Origin: Chaunax sp. Z400
Lineage: Eukaryota; Chordata; Actinopteri; Lophiiformes; Chaunacidae
Length of the DNA: 64,000 nt
Reading direction: 5' to 3'
Assembly: GCA_037577475.1 (NCBI GenBank)
Contig: CM075193.1
Span: 8,394,617-8,458,616 of the forward strand
Shown piece after piece: positions 38,341 to 48,930 of the stretch; the first letter of the stretch is position 1; every line of letters begins with the position of its first letter. The translations under genes were made by a program, and so were the position numbers. The notes beneath the pieces were generated by a model. It saw nothing but the letters and a program-made list of their open reading frames with translations. It was not told where the DNA came from and did no database searches.

Positions 38341-39687
38341 CATAACATGACTCATCACTTTAGAGTGATCTTGACTTCAACAAGTTCATGAATTTGAGAT
38401 GTTTTTGTGGACATTCTGAAACAATGTTGACAGAGTGTGACCACATGCAGAGATCACAGAGAAAAATAATACTTTTTATGCAGGTCAGGAATTAGTCACA
38501 GTGTGAGTCTGTTTGGTTAGTTCATTCACATAAAACCCTGCAGGCACAGACACATTAATTGTGTCTCATGTGTGTGCATGAAGGCCTAATTTGAAATTTA
38601 ATCTCATTCAAATCAGACCGGTAAAAATATAAAAATCAAGATGGAATTGTCTTTTGTTTATTAAATTTCCCCCCAAAAAAGACTATCAAAAAATTTCAAA
38701 CTTGCTTGTCTGCTTACACAGACACGTATCACATTTTTTGTATTTTATAGTCACATATTTTTAATAACACTAAATATTGTAAAAGAGGTTACTTCACTAT
38801 TATTTTTGTGCCCAGGAGTTTAGCCTTTAGCTTTTGGACACAACAAAATAAAATGGCAAAACCAATTATTTTCTTTCCTTGTTACGGTTGGTCTCGTCCT
38901 CTAATCAGACGTGGAGGAGCTCCTGGACTTCATGTTGTTTCCCCAATCGGAGGACATTTTTGGTTGATTTTCTTCTTTGATTTAGCAGCTAACTGGAAAG
39001 TTACCTTTTGATGTTTTGAATTTTAAACTTTTTTTTTTTATGTTGAAAGTTGAACTTTTTCTCAGATATGCAATTGACAACATTTGCAATTAACAGGGAT
39101 GACTTAAATAATTTCTCTGTTTTTCTTCAATGAAATACACCTGTGGCGGGGGATCGGGAGTATTTTTCTTACTTGTTTTTTCCAGCTTTTATTTCTTTTG
39201 TGCATCAAATTGTAGGAGAATTGTGTTTACAAGCAGCATACTTATTAGCATATTTAGTCTGCATGCATATTCATTATTGTGTGAACACATAAAACCCTAT
39301 GTGGTATGAATATGGCACACCTAATGTCTAACAGCTCAACCACAGAAAGATTTTTTTTTAAATCTGTATTTTATATCTAAGAGGTAAATTCGCTACAAAA
39401 ACGTTGCAGACGAACATTTTCTCCCGTTTCCTTTTTTTGCGACCCCTGACATTAATCCTGGGACCTCCTGTTGGAGGGGTGCAGCTCTCATGTCCGACAC
39501 TGGGTGGTGCTCTGGAGCGAAGTGCTGCTGTGGCGCTGGGAGCAGGGGAGGAGTGACGTGGAAAGGCAGAATGGTACCTCGTAAGGCAACAACTGAAATC
39601 AGAGACAACATGAGATCACACTCGTTTTTCAGCTGGATCTGATGTTATGATGTAGCAGACGGTCAGACTGAGTGAAAGGACGTCATC
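38341..39687. other. Intergenic region and slc39a9 promoter side
   Basis: No gene was recognised. About 39,000-39,170 carries the right part of a repeat that recurs at 60350-60640 (shared CACCTGTGG(C/T)GGGGGATC). The slc39a9 promoter and 5' UTR must fall between about 39,400 and 39,687; no TATA box is evident. Confidence 0.45.
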
Positions 39688-42381
39688 ATGGACGGCGGGT
39701 TGATTGTCACTCTGGTGTCTGTTGCGATGTTTGTTGGTACTTTTTTACTCGGATTCATCCCGCTGTTGTTCAGACTCTCTGAGGTAAGCGATCTCTTTTA
39801 TTTAATCTCATTAATATGTATTATAACTCTGCTCAGATGACGATGTCATCAGAACTTATGTGCAGTTTGTTTTTTCCTGCCCCTGAAGTTAAACTTGGCT
39901 TCATTTCAAATGATTTACGCCCGTAGATAATGTTATTTTTGTCTATAATAAAGCTCAACGCAGCATTATTTTGGTTCCACAGAGTTCCAGCTTGTTTTGT
40001 CCATCAAATAAATGAGTGATTATCAGGAATCATGTGTTGATCCATAGAAAAGTGTGCAGTTTATCTCCATCCTGGGGGCAGGCCTTCTTTGTGGGACAGC
40101 CCTGGCTATAGTCATCCCAGAAGGAATGGGCTTACTGGAGGATTCATGGAGAGGTGAGCCGTGTATACAGAACTGGACCACAACCTCTTTCCTTGGGATC
40201 ATGCATACTCAATCCTCACCCATAACTTATGCCTGAGTTTCATTCTAACCCCTTGTGATGACAACAGTGGTGTTGTCTGGTTCGTTCCAGACTCAACCTG
40301 GCCTGTTTGAGTGTAAAAGTATGCCATTTGTGATACAGGACAGTGCTGCTCTTCCTTGTTTGGTTTTTCTATGGATTTGATCAAAAGCTCCTCCTGACTT
40401 TCATCCTCTCTCTGCAGCATCCTTCTCCCCTGATGTGCCATCCGACCTGAATGGCAGCAATGATAAAAATGCCACTTCCTCACAGACAGGCCCACCACCA
40501 CGGTTCTTCATCGGGATGGCTTTAACTTTAGGCTTCATCCTCATGTTTGTGGTGGATCAGACCACAAGTTACCTTTCTATGCATGGCAAGTTGGCAGAAC
40601 TATCAAACCAGCTTCGTTTTACAGAATGTCGCCTCTACCATACTTTTTATCATCAATTTGTGATGTCTCATTTCAGAGCAAACCAACAACGTTGGGATCA
40701 CAGCCACTTCAGGACTTGTCATTCATGCTGCAGGTACTGGTTTATCTAGTTAAATGGAGACTTCAGTTTAGGTGTGTTTACCCAAGTTAAACAAGAAATG
40801 TCAAGGAGACCACAAGCACAGAACATTTCCCTACAGGCTGGAGTTGTTCATGTGACTCGGCATGTGATGCCTTCACTGTTTAAGTCTGTCCTGACCTTTT
40901 TTTTATCCACTGCCACAAACAAAGTGGAGGGTAGAGAGGAATGGGCTCCGTCCATCTCTGTCACATTTAGTTTCAGAAGCATCAGTAAAAAACTGTGGTG
41001 CCTTTTGCTATTTAGGGATTGGTGCCATTTTTATTTTCTCTGTTTTCATGGTTATTCTTGGAGGGCGATTTGTCTCTGATGAGGGTTCCCGAGGCATATG
41101 CCAAAAAATGTTGAATATTTTTTCAGCAAACTTTCATCAAACATTACACTGGAGAAGTGCCTTTTGATATGTAGCATTTTTAAGCCTTTTATTATTTTCT
41201 TTCATTTAGTTTTGAAAATTGGAACTTTTTCCCAGAAATGCAATTTAGATAGGGTGCATAATACTGCACTGTTCTGTGTTATACAGTATGTGTGTGCATT
41301 TATCTACAGAAAGGAGGTGCAAAAAGAACAGAACAATAAAAGTAGATGTGTGATGAGAATAGCATTTTCTTTGTTAAACGAGGTTCACGTCAGATGATCT
41401 GCATGGAGACAAGAGACTGTAACTGTACTTTTCTTAAGTAACTTTCTTGAAGAGGGTCACAGCTGCATGTCTTTCAGTGATTATCAGATCAGATTCAACT
41501 TTATTGTCATTGATCATAGTACAAGTACAGTACAGTGACAACGAAATGCAGTTCTCCGTTCAGTAAAAGGCTTTCTTCAAACCCGACTCATTCATCACAT
41601 AATACCATGTTACAGAGAAAAGGCCCAAACATACACTGAAGGAGCAGAGTGCTGTGATCACTGATCACTTTTTTGTTTTGCATGTAGCTGATGGATTTGC
41701 TCTGGGTGCAGCTGTGGCCACAGGCAAAGTGACAGTGCAAGTGATAGTGTTTTTTGCTGTGATTCTACACAAGGTGAGATTCACTGAGAGTGTGATATAT
41801 ATATATTAGTGCAGCTCACAAACATGATGTAATAGAGCTGGTAATAAGACCTGACCTATCTTTCTTATTTTCTAGGCACCTGCAGCCTTTGGTTTGGTCT
41901 CCTTTCTTATACATGCAGGTCTTGATAAGAAGTACATTCAAGGACATTTGCTGGCGTTTTCGGCTGCAGCACCCATACTCGCCATCACCACTTACTTCAT
42001 ATTACATGCAGTAAGACAGCACACATCAGCCATCCTGTGTCTGCCTCAAAGACGACTCATCAATTTATACTGATTTTAGAGTTTCAGCTGGTGGTTCGGT
42101 GTTATTTGACTTGTGTTTGTGTCCAGTCTGGCAGCTCATCGCAGAGCCAGCTGACTGCGACAGGTGTGGGGATGCTCTTCTCAGCCGGGACTTTCCTCTA
42201 TGTGGCCGCGGTGCACGTTCTCCCCGAGATCAGCAGGATGGCCCAACCCTCCTCTGAAGTCCAGCAGCTCAGTGGAGCCGAGACCAAACAGCATCGATAC
42301 CTGGGGCTCCTGGAGAGCCTCACCCTCATTGCCGGGATCGGGCTCCCAGCGTTGCTGGCTCTCGGCCTGCAAGACAACTGA
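39688..42381 (+). CDS. slc39a9: ZIP9-type zinc transporter, diverged copy, 7 coding exons, 294 aa
   Basis: ZIP (SLC39) family Zn2+ importer of Golgi or plasma membrane; ZIP9 has also been reported as a membrane androgen receptor in fish. Exons: 39688-39783, 40048-40153, 40418-40567, 40677-40733, 41688-41773, 41876-42010, 42127-42381 (885 nt). Family marks are LGAGLLCGTALAIVIPEG, the helix-4 motif HAAADGFALG, the helix-5 motif HKAPAAFGLVSFL and a C-terminal LFSAGTFLYVAAVHVLPE. The exon-3 donor (ACCACAA/GTTACC) is weak but is the one that keeps phase with exon 4. Compared with human ZIP9 (307 aa), the His-rich cytosolic loop is replaced by an Asn/Ser/Pro stretch almost without His, and overall identity is modest. 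It may be a second, diverged teleost copy. It faces ccdc177 tail to tail, as in human 14q24 but without PLEKHD1 between them. Confidence 0.9.
40905..41180. repeat. Interspersed repeat in slc39a9 intron 4
   Basis: Contains GAGGAATGGGCTCCGTCCAT, TCTGTCACATTTAG and GTGCCTTTTGCTATT, shared with the fuller copy at 60350-60640. It is a known kind of fish repeat whose class I cannot name. A second repeat at about 41485-41560 (AACTTTATTGTCATTG, CAACGAAATGCAG) is a different, very common teleost element. Confidence 0.55.
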
Positions 42382-42793
42382 GACACACTCTTAGAGGAAA
42401 GCCCTGAAGTAGGGAAAATCTGCCTTGGAAGAGAGTTCATGAGCTGTCTAGTGTGTAGAAAGAATCTGATCATTGATATATTATCCTCAGTGGACTGAGT
42501 TTCCATTTCAAGACTGACAAAAGGGTGTAACTTGCTGCCAAGTTTGAATTCAATAATCCAGTCGTTCTGATAAAGATCCTGAGGACATTGTACAGAGCAG
42601 AAATGAGAGTAACTGGATATGTTTACACGAGCAACCAAATATTACCGCGACATAGGGTGTGACATTTTTGTTCAAAGAACACCTGACAAAGCCTCTTGGA
42701 TGTGAGGTGGAACACTAGTAACAATTAGGAAGTCACGCAAATCTTTATGCCTGTTAAACAGTATGTGTCACCAAGAAACCGGTTCCTTCTTGA

Positions 42794-42799
42794 AATAAA
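42794..42799 (+). promoter_or_regulatory. slc39a9: Candidate polyadenylation signal of slc39a9
   Basis: AATAAA about 410 nt after the stop codon, followed by T/G-rich sequence. Confidence 0.5.
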
Positions 42800-44859
42800 A
42801 GCATGTCTGCCGATGTGATGATTCGATTGCTTTGTTTCGTCCTCACACAACACATTTTTGATGAGAAGGTAAATGATCTGATTGAATGATGTGATGACCA
42901 GGATTAACAGTTCCTTCAGAGAGCCGGACAAAGGTATGTTTAGCAGAACCACGACAGTTTTAAATGCAGCCATGCAAGCAAAGTGTCACTCTTTAAATTA
43001 TGATTTATTAATTGAGTTGTGATAAAAATATAAGCAATTATGAAATATACAAAATACAATACATATAACAATCACAATACAGAATATCTATGCTATACAT
43101 CATCAAATCAATAATGACTTAATTAAACTATTTCATATGGTCAAGAAGTGAGGTGATCTATTTGAAATCAGTTGTAGCAGCAGCAACAGCCTTTATAGTT
43201 TTATTCTACATTTATAAATGTCATCTTGCTTGAGTCCATGAACTATGGTTGGGCTAAAAAAAAATGCTTATTCATTATTAATCATTATTAAAAAGATTTA
43301 CTAGTGCTTCTAGTGAGACGCTACTGTAAGTCATCGATGAAAGTCCGAGGACCAGAAACACAACGTAAACACTTGAACATTAACCACCATTCTGGCCTCT
43401 GGTGACCTCACAGCTCAGAGTGCTGCAGTTTGGCTCACATTCAACCTCCCACAATTTTTCCAAAATCCTCTCTTATCTGCGTTTATCTGCTAATGTCTGC
43501 TCGTATCAAATTAAAAACACTGACGTCATCCTTCAAGAACTCCAATGGCTGAAAACCACAATTTATATCCTTCACTTTATGGAGTGAAATTCCAGCCAAA
43601 AAGTTACCCATGAATAAACGCAGTGTGGTTTGCAAATACAAAATATGATTTTCAGACCAACATGTTTTAAAAAATCCAATTCATTTCTATCACGCTTTAA
43701 ATTGAGTCACATCGCCACCTGCTGTTATAAAGATGTGAATTACTCAGTAAGTGTGAGAAATCATGGCTTTGTATGATATATTTTGTTTTAGTACGTGTAA
43801 GACATGCTGTAGTGGTTTCTGAAGCATGATCTATTTGTAATATGTTGTGTTGTTTTTTTTTGATAGGCGCGTTTTGCATTCACAAACCCCACTGTGTTTG
43901 CTTGTACATGTTAGTGCATTTATAAAACATGTTTCTTTTGTTTGCTAACTTTTGGCAGGAATTTCACTCCATATTCACTCTCTGATCTGCAGCCTCCACC
44001 TCTTACATCCAATCACTGTAGTGTGTAAGACACATTTTGTTTATTGCATGGAATGTATTTTACAGTGTTGTTACTATGGCACACCAAAGGCAATAGTTGG
44101 GATCTTTAAACAGATAAATATTTAAGAGACCCATACCAATTTATAAAAGTATCCTTAGGTCTCATACATAGCTTATTTGATGGTCTTCTAAATCATTTAC
44201 CAAAAAGTGGCCCATTTTCACTGAATCCATGTATGCACTAAAACAAACCATCACTTTATATTTATAGATTTATATTTAACAGAATCACTGTCAAGCTGTT
44301 TGTTAAAATCAAGAAAAAATTAAACAAAACAATTCAAACAGTGATTTTTGCTTCTCAGATGTTAAAAAACAAAATATAAATGTAGAAACATAAAACACTC
44401 TAAAAAAGGTTAAATTAGAGGAAGGTCTGACAGAACAAACACAATTTTTTTTTAAATTTACCCTGTCAATAATGTTTTGATTTATGTCTGCACCCCTTTG
44501 GTGATAATGACTTTTATGTCAGGAGCCTTTGCGATTAAACCAAACCTCCATACTGTATACACTACAATATCAAAAAATATCTTTGGTCTGTGAGCAAAAG
44601 GTTGTGAACCACTGGTGTGAAGCACTGCTTTAGTGTTTATTATCCTGATGGGAGGCCACTGTGAGGTCAAGCCGGACACCAGTTTCATCCTAGCATATGG
44701 AGTATCCTCAGGCATATGCCAACGGGCCATGAAGCTGTTGCACATGAGATGGATACATATTTTGATTTGTTACAGCGATGTTGCTCTAACTGGTTTATTT
44801 GATACCATAACTGTACTGAGGTGTGGATGTGGAGTGTCTTTCAGAGACACTGCTTTCTT
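42800..44859. other. Intergenic region between slc39a9 and ccdc177 (convergent)
   Basis: AT-rich, with no coding exon recognised. TTTATT motifs at 44794-44799 and 44636-44641 give minus-strand AATAAA signals and are candidate 3' ends for ccdc177. Confidence 0.5.
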
Positions 44860-46557
44860 TCATACTTTCATGAGGCTCATGGAGGCGATCAGCTGAGCCT
44901 CCAGAGCCATCTGATCAAAGGTTCGCCTGTGCGTCTGCTGTCTCACTCTCTCCCTCATGTGAAAGGAGGCCCGAGCCAGCCTGTGCGCCTCCTCCTGTAT
45001 CTGCTCCCGTTGTCTCAGCAGCCTCTCCCTCCTCCACTCCTTCACTGAGATGCAGGTCTCTCTGACCTTCCTCATTGCCTCCTCCTCTCTCTGCAATCTT
45101 TCTCTCAGCATCTGGTGGCAGAGCAGCCTGTGTGTGTTGCGTTCCTGTGTCTGCAGAGCTCTGGCCCTCTGCTGGGTCCAGACGTGCAGGGCAGCTCTCT
45201 CCATGCGCCGCTGGCTCAGCTGGACCAGGATGTGTTTGTGTCTGAGCTGCTGGACGTCGTGCAGCCTGGCCCTCAGTCGCGCTCTCTGAATCTGCTCTTC
45301 CTCCCGGACCGCCCGTTCCTGCAGCTCCCTCAGCCGTGCCTCTACAGCCTGGGCGTGTTTCGCGCAGGAGTGTTGGAGCTTCTTCTCAATTATGCTCCTC
45401 ATCTGTGCCTCCTCTTCCTCCACCTGCTGCTCAACCTGCTGTTTCAGAAGGACGTGTCGTAGCAGCTCCTGACGATTTACCTCCTCCAGCCACCTCCTCT
45501 TCTTCTTCTCTTGCATCACTTTGCTCCTCCTGGCCTTCTGCTCTCTCTCTACTTTAACCTGTCTCTCCCACTCTCGCCTTCTTTTCTCCAGCTCCTCTTT
45601 CTCTCTCAGCAGCTTCTCTTGACAGCGTTTGCGCCCCCCTGCCTCTTTTTGTGCAGACTCTATCCTTTCTCTCTGTTGTACCTCAATCCTTTCTTTTAGC
45701 CTCCTCCATCTGTCCTCTTGCATCAGCACCTCTTGTTCGAGCTGTCTCACTTTCTCTTCCTCCCACCGCTGCCTCAGCCTCCTGCGAGCCTTCAGCATCT
45801 CATGCCAACGTTGCATACTCTGCTTCAATTTCTTCCTTCTCTCTTTCTCTGCCTGAGCCCGCCGGGCCTCTTCCTGCCTGTGGGCCTCCTGTCGATCCTG
45901 TTCCTCTTGCTGACAGAGTTTCATGGAATCCTGCTCCTGCTCGTGCTTCACCAGCATGAGCGCTGCAATTTTGCGGTCTCTCTCAGACACTGTGACACAC
46001 AATTTCTTCTTGATGTCCTTAGTTAGCCTCTCCAGTTTCATATCAGTGGCAGGGGAATGTCTGAGGTCTCCCGGGCTGAGGCTGCATACTGTGCTCCTGT
46101 CTGGGTTTCTTTTACCAACAGTTGAGCAGGACAATCTACTCACAGACTTCCTTTTAAAGCACAGATCTGCATATGGGATGTCCTTTGAGCAATCTTTCAG
46201 TTTGCTCTCAGGCACCACCTCCAGGCCTAAGACTTTCCTATCATGGCCTGGACACCTGGCTCCTGCCTCCTGGATAATCCTCTCCCTCTCCTTCTGGCAT
46301 ATTTGTACAAGCTTCTTTCTCTCCTTTTCATAGGATTCATGCATAACTCTCACTGCCTCAAGGGGGACATCTCTCTGTTCAGCTATCAGCTCGTTTAGTG
46401 ATTTAATCAGAAGTTCGACCGGTTTGATACCGAGTCGCGCACAGGACTGCAATGAGCGGGGGCTCGTTAAAACATACCGACTCCTCTCTGCACCGGCCGA
46501 GTCAAAGTTGTTCAGGTCCAAACGAAATCCGGGAGAAGTTGACCCTTGCTCCTCCAT
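44860..46557 (-). CDS. ccdc177: Coiled-coil domain-containing protein 177, single coding exon, 565 aa
   Basis: Function is not known for the family. The uninterrupted ORF starts MEEQG at 46557 and ends at the stop 44862-44860. The N-terminal block RLDLNNFDSAGAERSRYVLT followed by SPRSLQSCARLGIKPVELL is the conserved start of CCDC177. From about residue 195 the protein is almost entirely Glu/Arg/Lys/Gln-rich heptad sequence (RRKKLKQSMQRWHEMLKARR, RLREERE-type repeats), as expected of a long coiled coil. Human CCDC177 is about 700 aa, so this copy is shorter. The coding region is intronless as in mammals. A 5' UTR intron is likely: donor AAGTG/GTAAGT with exon end at 47206, acceptor GTGTTACAG with exon start at 46724. 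Position beside slc39a9 supports the call. Confidence 0.9.
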   Translation of the reverse strand: MEEQGSTSPGFRLDLNNFDSAGAERSRYVLTSPRSLQSCARLGIKPVELLIKSLNELIAEQRDVPLEAVRVMHESYEKERKKLVQICQKERERIIQEAGARCPGHDRKVLGLEVVPESKLKDCSKDIPYADLCFKRKSVSRLSCSTVGKRNPDRSTVCSLSPGDLRHSPATDMKLERLTKDIKKKLCVTVSERDRKIAALMLVKHEQEQDSMKLCQQEEQDRQEAHRQEEARRAQAEKERRKKLKQSMQRWHEMLKARRRLRQRWEEEKVRQLEQEVLMQEDRWRRLKERIEVQQRERIESAQKEAGGRKRCQEKLLREKEELEKRRREWERQVKVEREQKARRSKVMQEKKKRRWLEEVNRQELLRHVLLKQQVEQQVEEEEAQMRSIIEKKLQHSCAKHAQAVEARLRELQERAVREEEQIQRARLRARLHDVQQLRHKHILVQLSQRRMERAALHVWTQQRARALQTQERNTHRLLCHQMLRERLQREEEAMRKVRETCISVKEWRRERLLRQREQIQEEAHRLARASFHMRERVRQQTHRRTFDQMALEAQLIASMSLMKV

Positions 46558-46723
46558 GGCGAAACAACAGTTAGCCTCAATTACCTGAATACTAATTTCG
46601 GGTATATCTCAGAATTTCTTCTGCTCCCGTTCTCCTGCACAGCTTTTCATCAAGGAGAGCTCATGGAGGGATTAGTGCGCAGCTCTTCACCCAGGTGGCG
46701 CACAATGATTCTCACTACATCAG

Positions 46724-47300
46724 CCTGTAACACAGAGCAGACAGACTTACAATGTTTAGTCTGACCATTTGAAGACAGCTTTATTTAGAGAAATTCGAGA
46801 AAGACGTTGAATGGACATTAAACTACGGACAATTTGTTGACCTTCTTTCTGCATGTGCACAAAATGACGGTTTAGCAGAAACACTTAGGTTACATGTTGC
46901 GTATAGCAGTGATTAAAATAATAAATAGGCTAATCATAATAGTGTGGTAAAATAAATGATATAATGACAAATAGACGAGAAGCCTAAAACAAAAGCAACA
47001 TTGATGATAAAGCACTTCGCTTAAAGGGGAAAGTTCAGTAATATAAGGCCATTAACCCATAAATTAATTTTAAGCAATTATTCTAGAATCTTCTCAAAAC
47101 AATATGTGTGAAAAGATCCATTTTAAGTACACGTTTCAAAATAGTTTCAAAATGTTTTTAAAAAAGAAAGGAAAAAACAACAGCAACAACAAAAACATTA
47201 CTTACCACTTGAAACTGCTTTGAGACCAGACCAGAGATTTACGGGCTGTGGTAAAACGTCAGCAGCTGGCAGTGAAGGAAAGACGCCTCTTGTTACCGTG
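46724..47300 (-). promoter_or_regulatory. ccdc177: 5' UTR intron and first exon of ccdc177
   Basis: On the minus strand a perfect donor (GTAAGT, exon end 47206) and a good acceptor (CTCTGTGTTACAG, exon start 46724) bound a 481-nt intron upstream of the ATG. A non-coding exon just above 47206 and a promoter near 47,300 are inferred. Confidence 0.5.
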
Positions 47301-48930
47301 ACACAAACCAGCGAATTCAAGAAAGAGCGGCTCTTTCGCGTCATCATTAGCGCCATCTGTCGGTACGTAAAGTGAGGTGATCATGGATTTTCAACTGCAG
47401 CTTTATACTATTGTTTTGCTGACGTGATTTGCCGCCCGACTGAAGTTAGTTTCATATTCATCAGACGGCTGTAGCTTACATCTGAGGTCTAGTACAGTGC
47501 CCGTTCTAAGCATGCTCTTTTGGAACAGCCTGTGGTATTCCTGGTTGTAGCTTTCTTGAGTTAAAATGTTTACACACACAATGTACATCCAATAGTTGCT
47601 TTTTGTATTTCCAATTTACAGTACATGTAATTACTAGTTCATAATGTCTTTTATTGGCCTCACTAGTCTATTTTCTTTGTTGCTTTTATTGTTTTTATTA
47701 TCTACTTTCAATTTGATTTTTAACATATTCGTTTGCTGTGTATATATTCTTTGTTTAATGTATTTTTGTGGGACAGAAATAACTTTTTAAACATTGTTTA
47801 GTTATTATTATACTTTAATTCATATAGCAAAAAGCTGAACCTTTTCAGTTTTTAGTCACCAATACAAAACTGACTTCATCCTCCAAAACACTGATGAAAT
47901 GAGCCGGTTGGCAAATTTACGAATCCTACTAAGGCGACGCCATGACCCGCCCTACTCTGCCTCTGATTGGCTTGATAGGACGGAGTTCTTTCAGTGAAGG
48001 GCGACGTGAGTGAGAAACGTAATGCAAAACCAATCGGAGGCAGATTCGGGCGGGTCATGGTGTCGCCGTAGTAGGATTCGTATATTCGCGGCGCGCCTTC
48101 TCACTGCTACACAGGTCTGTTGAAGTTAGCTTGCCTAAATGAAAATAAATTGATCTAGTATAACATCAACCAGAGCATACTACGAGTTAATGTTAATTTG
48201 GTCTTTAATTAGGGTACGAAAGTCAAGTCGTTCAGCTATGTTGCTAAAACAATGTATTGCGTTGGCTAAAATCGACTATCGTTAGCGCAAACCAAAAATG
48301 TAGACAACTGAAACCATGCTGAAACGACATAATAACCATTTCAGTACTTCCGTGTTTGCGTTAGCCCCTTACTCGACAGAAGCTTGCTGCAGGTTTGGCC
48401 AGGTAGTCCATCAGGATTTGAGTTTTAAATACACTTTATCCGCTATAGGATGGTTTTCCTAACCGAATGTTAGCCAACTCACAATAACGTCAATGATGCG
48501 CTTCTTTGAAATTTTATAGGTCAACAGATTACGTTAGCTTCAAGCCGTATTATCGGTTATAAGAAGTTAACTTTAGTTATGGTTGGTTCTCATTCAGCAC
48601 ATATGCAATACAACATCGATAGGCCGAATGCATTCTATGGATCACGACTTTCATGTAGCCTCACTCGACACTTCCAACATTCCCCACTGTACTTACCTTA
48701 TAGAGCAGCCATAATGCTGGATTATTCTCTTGACTCGAACGTCTTTGGCTGTCGTTTAACAACCTGACAAGGCCATCAGTGATACTGTAAACGTTCTTTA
48801 AGAATTGAGTCAGAATACAGCTAATTAACTAAAACCTTCCCAGTCAGAAACCTACGTCGTTTATGTTGGACCTGCTTTGCTCCAACGTGTTTCCCTTTCA
48901 ACACACAGCTAATTCACAAACTGACTAAAG
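47301..48930. promoter_or_regulatory. nsmce4a: Upstream region of nsmce4a, with promoter near 47,900-48,120
   Basis: The core is the CCAAT-bearing inverted repeat at 47918-48082. The ATG exon may begin at an acceptor ending at 48908 (CAACACACAG), implying a non-coding first exon around 48,110. Otherwise no gene was recognised. Confidence 0.45.
47918..48082. repeat. 52-bp inverted repeat with paired CCAAT boxes and GC boxes
   Basis: Arms 47919-47970 and 48030-48081 match at 47 of 52 positions when one is reversed, with a 59-bp spacer. Each arm has CATGACCCGCCC and ends towards the spacer in ATTGG/CCAAT. The outer ends read TACGAATCC and GGATTCGTA, so it could be a small MITE with a TA duplication, a bidirectional promoter palindrome, or both. 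Confidence 0.85.

Noticed and set aside
44821..46333. Many plus-strand ORFs of 60-136 codons opposite ccdc177
   Set aside because: They are antisense shadows of an Arg/Glu/Leu-rich coiled-coil gene, rich in Leu/Ser/Pro with no domain and no splice logic.
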